Of a stretch of DNA of 8,153 nt, positions 4,842 to 8,153 are shown piece by piece; position 1 is the first letter of the stretch; every line of letters begins with the position of its first letter. Under the pieces are notes generated by a model that worked only from the letters and a program-made list of their open reading frames with translations, searched no databases and was not told where the DNA came from. The stretch is from Syntrophorhabdus sp. (GTDB taxonomy: Bacteria > Desulfobacterota > BSN033 > UBA1163). A program made the translations under genes and the position numbers. The stretch spans positions 1 through 8,153 of the forward strand of contig DYHU01000005.1 in assembly GCA_020724025.1 (NCBI GenBank). The letters are read 5' to 3'.

Positions 4842-6185
4842 ATGAAACGGGTATTGACGATTGCCGGTTCTGATTCCGGGGGTGGGGCGGGGATTCAGGC
4901 CGACCTGAAGGCCATTACCCTGCTGGATGGTTATGGGATGAGTGTCCTCACTGCCCTCACTGCACAGAACACCCTGGGAGTTCAGGCCATCCATGAGGTC
5001 CCTGCTTCCTTTGTCGAAAAACAGATCGATTCCGTCCTCTCGGACATCGGGGCAGATGCCATTAAGACAGGGATGCTTTCGAATGCGGGGATCATAGAGG
5101 TCGTAGCCAAAAAGATTAAGCAGTATGGTGTGGAAACAGTGGTGGTTGATCCGGTGATGGTCTCCAAAAGCGGATCCCCCTTGCTTCGGAAGGATGCCCG
5201 GAAGGCGCTGATCAAGCAATTGATCCCCCTTGCCTATGTAGTCACCCCCAACCTTTTTGAGGCCTCTGTCCTCACCGGGATGAAAGTCAATTCTCTTGAG
5301 AGAATGAGGAAGGCCGCTGTTCAGATCTGGGAACTGGGGGCAAAAAATGTGGTGGTGAAAGGAGGCCACTTAAAAGGGAAGGCGATCGACATCCTCTTCG
5401 ATGGGGCAAATTATGCTGAGATTGAAAGCCCCAGGATTAAGACGAAGAATACCCATGGAACGGGCTGCACCTTTGCCTCAGCCATTGCAACGCTTCTGGC
5501 CAGAGAGGAGCCTGTTCCGGAGGCAGTGAGAAAGGCAAAGATCTTTATTTCCATGGCCATCCAGTCTGGTCTGAATCTTGGAAAAGGGACAGGTCCGACC
5601 AATCCTTCCGCATATGTTCTGAGAGAGATGGAACGGTATCAGGTGATCCAGTCATTAAAGAGGGCAGTGGAGGTGTTGAAAGAGGGGAAGGTGGGGCATC
5701 TCATTCCGGAAGTCTCTTCCAATTTAGGCTATGCCCTCCCTTATTCGTTAGGGACTGAGGATGTAGCCGCCTTTCCAGGGAGAATCGTCCGGTTCAAAGA
5801 TTCTGTGACCACATTCGGTAGTCCGGAGTTCGGCGCCTCCAGGCACATTGCCAATATCATCCTGACCGTCATGAAATTTGATCCCGAATATTGCTCGGCC
5901 ATAAATATCCGATATTCAGAAGAGAATGTTGCACAATTGGAGAGAAAGGGGTTCCTCGTCGGTCATTTTGACCGGAGGATCGAGCCGAAGAAGATAAAAG
6001 AGAGGGAAGGTTCTTCGCTGGAGTGGGGCGTTGGAGAGGTTTTGAGAAAGATGAAACGAGTTCCGGACTTTATCTACGATGAAGGCGATGTCGGCAAGGA
6101 GCCCATGATCCGGGTCCTGGGTAAAACTCCAATGGAAGTGGTCCAGAAAATATTGAAAGCAGCGGGCGTGATCAGTGGGCAGTAA
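4842..6185 (+). CDS. thiDN: HMP/HMP-P kinase fused to thiamine-phosphate synthase (ThiD-ThiN)
   Basis: The 447-aa cytoplasmic protein joins two steps of thiamine synthesis. Residues 1 to about 262 are ThiD, which phosphorylates hydroxymethylpyrimidine twice: GSDSGGGAGIQADLK at 9-23 (substrate loop), VVDPVMVSKSG in the middle, and THGTGCT with Cys209 in the anion hole. Residues about 270-444 are a ThiN domain (GHLIPEVSSNLGYALP, GRIVRF, FGASRHIANI, SAINIRYS), which couples HMP-PP with thiazole phosphate and replaces ThiE. The start at 4842 has GGAGGAG (4829-4835) 6 nt upstream and gives the usual MKRVLTIAG N-terminus; ATG 4827 overlaps this ribosome site and is rejected. It is preceded by a TPP riboswitch and followed by cytX beyond an inserted gene. 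Its stop codon lies inside a heptamer array. Confidence 0.96.
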   Translation: MKRVLTIAGSDSGGGAGIQADLKAITLLDGYGMSVLTALTAQNTLGVQAIHEVPASFVEKQIDSVLSDIGADAIKTGMLSNAGIIEVVAKKIKQYGVETVVVDPVMVSKSGSPLLRKDARKALIKQLIPLAYVVTPNLFEASVLTGMKVNSLERMRKAAVQIWELGAKNVVVKGGHLKGKAIDILFDGANYAEIESPRIKTKNTHGTGCTFASAIATLLAREEPVPEAVRKAKIFISMAIQSGLNLGKGTGPTNPSAYVLREMERYQVIQSLKRAVEVLKEGKVGHLIPEVSSNLGYALPYSLGTEDVAAFPGRIVRFKDSVTTFGSPEFGASRHIANIILTVMKFDPEYCSAINIRYSEENVAQLERKGFLVGHFDRRIEPKKIKEREGSSLEWGVGEVLRKMKRVPDFIYDEGDVGKEPMIRVLGKTPMEVVQKILKAAGVISGQ

Positions 6186-6214
6186 TCAGTAACCAGTGAT
6201 CAGTTATCAGAAAT
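6180..6214. repeat. Left arm of an inverted heptamer array (CAGTnAy) flanking the four-helix-bundle gene
   Basis: Five consecutive 7-nt units start with CAG at 6180, 6187, 6194, 6201 and 6208. A looser unit, CAGTGGG, precedes them at 6173-6179, inside the last codons of thiDN; the thiDN stop (6183-6185) falls in the first full unit. Aligned without gaps to the reverse complement of 6766-6800, the arm matches at about 26 of 35 positions, with the units in the same order. Confidence 0.8.
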
Positions 6215-6224
6215 ATTCAAGAAT

Positions 6225-6354
6225 GATGGAATCGTAAAAAGTCGTCATTCCCGTGAAAACGGGAATCCAGAAAATTCTAACTACATGAAAATACTGGATT
6301 CCTGCCTGCGCAGGAATGACAGAAAATAGCCTTTTCAGACTTTTTACGAGACCA
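6225..6354. mobile_element. 130-bp MITE-like element with 8-9-bp target duplication
   Basis: The element is flanked by the direct repeat TCAAGAAT at 6217-6224 and 6355-6362 (a ninth base, G, also matches). Its ends are inverted: GATGGAATCGTAAAAAGTC against the reverse complement of GACTTTTTACGAGACCATC, 16 of 19 matching. Inside, GTCATTCC...CCAG and CTGGATTCC...GGAATGAC face each other and each contains a small hairpin, so the whole folds into a branched palindrome. Its left 52 bases are identical, in inverted orientation, to 1-52. It carries no gene. It sits between the heptamer arm and the four-helix-bundle gene, so it probably inserted after that gene arrived. Confidence 0.8.
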
Positions 6355-6372
6355 TCAAGAATGGGGAGATCG

Positions 6373-6780
6373 ATGAGTAAGTTGGGACATGCTGAGAGCT
6401 TCAGAGATTTGGTTGTTTATAAGAACGCTCGAAAATTAGCAAAGTCAATTTTTGAACTGACAAAGTCTTTTCCTAAGGAAGAAATGTATTCCTTAACTGA
6501 TCAGGTCAGACGATCATCGCGTTCTATTGGAGGACAGATTGCTGAGGCATGGGCTAAGAGACGATATAAGAAACATTTCATCAGCAAACTCACTGATGCG
6601 GATGGTGAGCAGCAAGAAACGCAACATTGGATCGAGACGGCAGAAGATTGTAGATATTTGAGTCCAGAGCAAACCCAAAAGCTAAACAGCGCCCTATCCG
6701 AAATAGGTAGAATGATCAATTCAATGATCAATAAAGCGGACATTTTTTGTGATAAGCGTTTTTCAGTCACTGATGACTGA
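6373..6780 (+). CDS. Four-helix-bundle protein (23S rRNA intervening-sequence/S23 family)
   Basis: This 135-aa protein matches the family first found encoded in intervening sequences of 23S rRNA genes and later found scattered in many genomes; relatives include the Avd accessory protein of diversity-generating retroelements. Biochemical function is unknown. Diagnostic segments are FRDLVVYKNARKLA (10-23), FPKEEMYSLTDQVRRSSRS (33-51), IAEAWAKRRY (56-65) and FISKLTDADGEQQETQHW (69-86). The helices are amphipathic with no membrane span. The start at 6373 has GGGGAG (6363-6368) 4 nt upstream; an in-frame ATG at 6316 is inside the 130-bp element and is rejected. The gene looks more AT-rich than thiDN and cytX, interrupts an otherwise thiamine-only operon, and its last codons and stop lie in a heptamer array. 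No rRNA is in the window. Confidence 0.93.
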   Translation: MSKLGHAESFRDLVVYKNARKLAKSIFELTKSFPKEEMYSLTDQVRRSSRSIGGQIAEAWAKRRYKKHFISKLTDADGEQQETQHWIETAEDCRYLSPEQTQKLNSALSEIGRMINSMINKADIFCDKRFSVTDD

Positions 6781-6800
6781 CGACTGGTCACTGATCACCG
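6766..6800. repeat. Right arm of the inverted heptamer array
   Basis: ACTG recurs at 6769, 6776, 6783 and 6790 (exact 7-nt period), with ACCG at 6797. The arm encodes the last residues (VTDD) and stop codon of the four-helix-bundle gene and ends 37 bases before cytX. It is the inverted counterpart of 6180-6214 (about 26 of 35 positions). Similar but shorter arms could be chance; two with the same unit length, order and opposite orientation around one gene are unlikely to be. Confidence 0.8.
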
Positions 6801-6837
6801 TTTTCCGTCCGCATTTTACCAAGGGGGAACAGGATCT

Positions 6838-8142
6838 ATGGCCGGGATTGAACCGACTTCAAAGGATGATCGAAATTTAGGGGGGTGGGATTTTTTTCTG
6901 CTCTGGGCAGGAGCGGCTGTCTCTCTCGCAGAGATATGGGCAGGAGGGTTGATTGTGCCGTTAGGGCTTGGACTGGGGCTCTGGGCCATTCTCCTTGGCC
7001 ATCTCATTGGTAACACGCCGTTCGCTTTGGGCGGTTTGATCGGAAGCCGGTGGGGAATCCCGACGATGGTCAGCGTAAGGCCATCCTTCGGAATCAGGGG
7101 ATCCTATTTCGCGGCGGCCCTCAATGTGATCCAGCTCATTGGATGGACAGCGGTGATGTTGATCATCTGCGGAGGAGCGGCAGATGCGATCTCCAAGTTT
7201 TACGGGTTTTCTAACCCCACCCTCTGGGTCATCCTCTCCGGTGTGATCACGACGCTGTGGGCCCTGGTGGGGCACCGGATCTGGAAGTGGCTGCAACGAA
7301 TCTCCGTGGCGGCCCTGCTGATTTTATGTATGGCCATGACCTTTGTGGTCTTTCAACAATACGGTTGGGAAATGCTCACTCAAATTCCGAGAAAGAGAGA
7401 CTTCCCCTTCATGGTGGGAATGGATCTTGTAATCGCCATGCCCATCTCATGGCTTCCGCTGGTTTCTGACTATTCGCGCTTTGCCACAGGCTCGAAGTCA
7501 AGCTTCTGGGGGACCTGGATCAGTTATTTCATTGTCTCCTCGTGGATGTATTTTTTAGGTCTGGCCGCATCGCTGGCTACCCAATCTTCCGATCCTTCAG
7601 GAGTGGTGATGAATCTTATGCTGAAGTTCGGATGGGCGATCCCTGCCCTGATCATCGTCCTCTTCTCCACCTTTACCACCACCTTTCTGGATATCTATTC
7701 CACAGCGATCTCGGGACTGAATATCGTTCCAAAATTAGGAGAACGAAAAGGGATATTGATGGGTGGGATTTTGGGGACAGCGGCTGCGGTCATTTTTCCC
7801 ACACTGCTTCAATATGAGCATTTTCTTCTCTTCATCGGAGCCATGTTCTGTCCTCTGTTTGGGATCGTCCTCGTTGATTATTTCCTTTTAAGAAGGAGAG
7901 TCATCGACCTGGATGATCTTTATAGGAGGGATGGAAAATACTGGTTCCGGAAGGGGATCAACCCTCTCGCCATCATTGCCTGGGCCATTGGGTTTGCTAT
8001 CTACCTGGGCTTTTCGCCGATGTTGATGGAGAGGGTGTTGCAGATCAAAGCGGCCTTTCCCTGGCCGCTGGGTTCGTCACTACCGAGTATGATCATCGCA
8101 GGATTGATCTATTGGTTCCTGAAGTATTTACAAAAAAGGTAG
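6838..8142 (+). CDS. cytX: Putative hydroxymethylpyrimidine transporter CytX (NCS1 family)
   Basis: CytX proteins are inner-membrane NCS1-family permeases, about 12 spans, predicted to import the thiamine precursor hydroxymethylpyrimidine; the assignment comes mainly from co-occurrence with TPP riboswitches and thiamine genes. The 434-aa product is complete and hydrophobic throughout. It starts with a short cytoplasmic N-terminus and GGWDFFLLWAGAAVSLAEIW (about 15-34), the region that carries substrate contacts in NCS1 proteins. Further family-like parts are VRPSFGIRGSY (about 80-90) and the loop PLVSDYSRFATGSKSS (about 207-222). GGGGGA (6823-6828), 9 nt before the ATG, is the likely ribosome site. 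It lies 57 bases after the four-helix-bundle gene and likely shares the riboswitch-controlled transcript of thiDN. No terminator is visible in the 11 bases left after its stop. Confidence 0.92.
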   Translation: MAGIEPTSKDDRNLGGWDFFLLWAGAAVSLAEIWAGGLIVPLGLGLGLWAILLGHLIGNTPFALGGLIGSRWGIPTMVSVRPSFGIRGSYFAAALNVIQLIGWTAVMLIICGGAADAISKFYGFSNPTLWVILSGVITTLWALVGHRIWKWLQRISVAALLILCMAMTFVVFQQYGWEMLTQIPRKRDFPFMVGMDLVIAMPISWLPLVSDYSRFATGSKSSFWGTWISYFIVSSWMYFLGLAASLATQSSDPSGVVMNLMLKFGWAIPALIIVLFSTFTTTFLDIYSTAISGLNIVPKLGERKGILMGGILGTAAAVIFPTLLQYEHFLLFIGAMFCPLFGIVLVDYFLLRRRVIDLDDLYRRDGKYWFRKGINPLAIIAWAIGFAIYLGFSPMLMERVLQIKAAFPWPLGSSLPSMIIAGLIYWFLKYLQKR

Positions 8143-8153
8143 CCGCAACCTTC

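Noticed and set aside
6316..6372. N-terminal extension of the four-helix-bundle gene
   Set aside because: The extension is encoded by the inserted 130-bp element and its target duplication; ATG 6373 has a ribosome site.
6373..6780. Avd component of a diversity-generating retroelement
   Set aside because: Same fold family, but there is no reverse transcriptase, template repeat or variable protein in the window.
6180..6800. CRISPR array
   Set aside because: Units of 7-8 nt with no spacers; no cas genes; inverted orientation of the two arms.
6225..6800. 23S rRNA intervening sequence
   Set aside because: The encoded protein is of that family, but the flanking genes are thiDN and cytX and no rRNA sequence is visible.

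Overview
The window carries six recognisable genes. It reads as a chromosomal segment of a mid-GC bacterium, most likely an anaerobe of the Desulfobacterota (former Deltaproteobacteria) or a neighbouring phylum. That placement is inference. It rests on the mix of a divergent membrane pyrophosphatase, a ThiD-ThiN fusion, a CytX transporter, a scattered four-helix-bundle (IVP/S23) gene and many palindromic intergenic repeats of the ATTCCC...GGGAAT type.

Layout. 1-86: half of a palindromic element cut by the window edge, then a short 8-nt-phased array. 104-730 (+): rnhB, RNase HII. 850-1218 (+): yraN/UPF0102 nuclease-fold protein, a common rnhB neighbour. 1219-1384: a convergent intergenic gap filled by an 8-nt-phased inverted array. 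1385-3865 (-): hppA, membrane-bound ion-pumping pyrophosphatase, with its own promoter and a strong ribosome binding site. 3866-4841: a 976-base gene-free stretch holding, in order, the hppA promoter, a 17-bp inverted repeat, a 130-bp MITE-like element with an 8-bp target duplication, a second 8-nt-phased inverted array, a 14-bp tandem duplication, a promoter, a TPP riboswitch, an intrinsic terminator, and a 180-bp repeat with 13-bp terminal inverted repeats. 4842-6185 (+): thiDN. 6373-6780 (+): a four-helix-bundle protein gene enclosed by 35-bp inverted arms of 7-nt repeats, with a second 130-bp MITE between the left arm and the gene. 6838-8142 (+): cytX.

How the genes fit together. The TPP riboswitch, thiDN and cytX form a thiamine module. 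CytX is the putative importer of hydroxymethylpyrimidine (HMP); the ThiD domain phosphorylates HMP twice; the ThiN domain joins HMP-PP to thiazole phosphate to make thiamine phosphate, replacing ThiE. The riboswitch with its terminator would shut the module off when TPP is plentiful. The four-helix-bundle gene looks like an insertion into this operon. rnhB and yraN are housekeeping genes, and hppA is an independent energy-conservation gene.

The most unusual signal lies between the genes. Degenerate 7- or 8-nt-phased arrays recur at nearly every gene border. The two longest are inverted about their centres, and a third inverted pair encloses the four-helix-bundle gene. The 130-bp palindromic elements sit directly beside these arrays. 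I read this as a candidate small mobile system, but it is hypothesis only.
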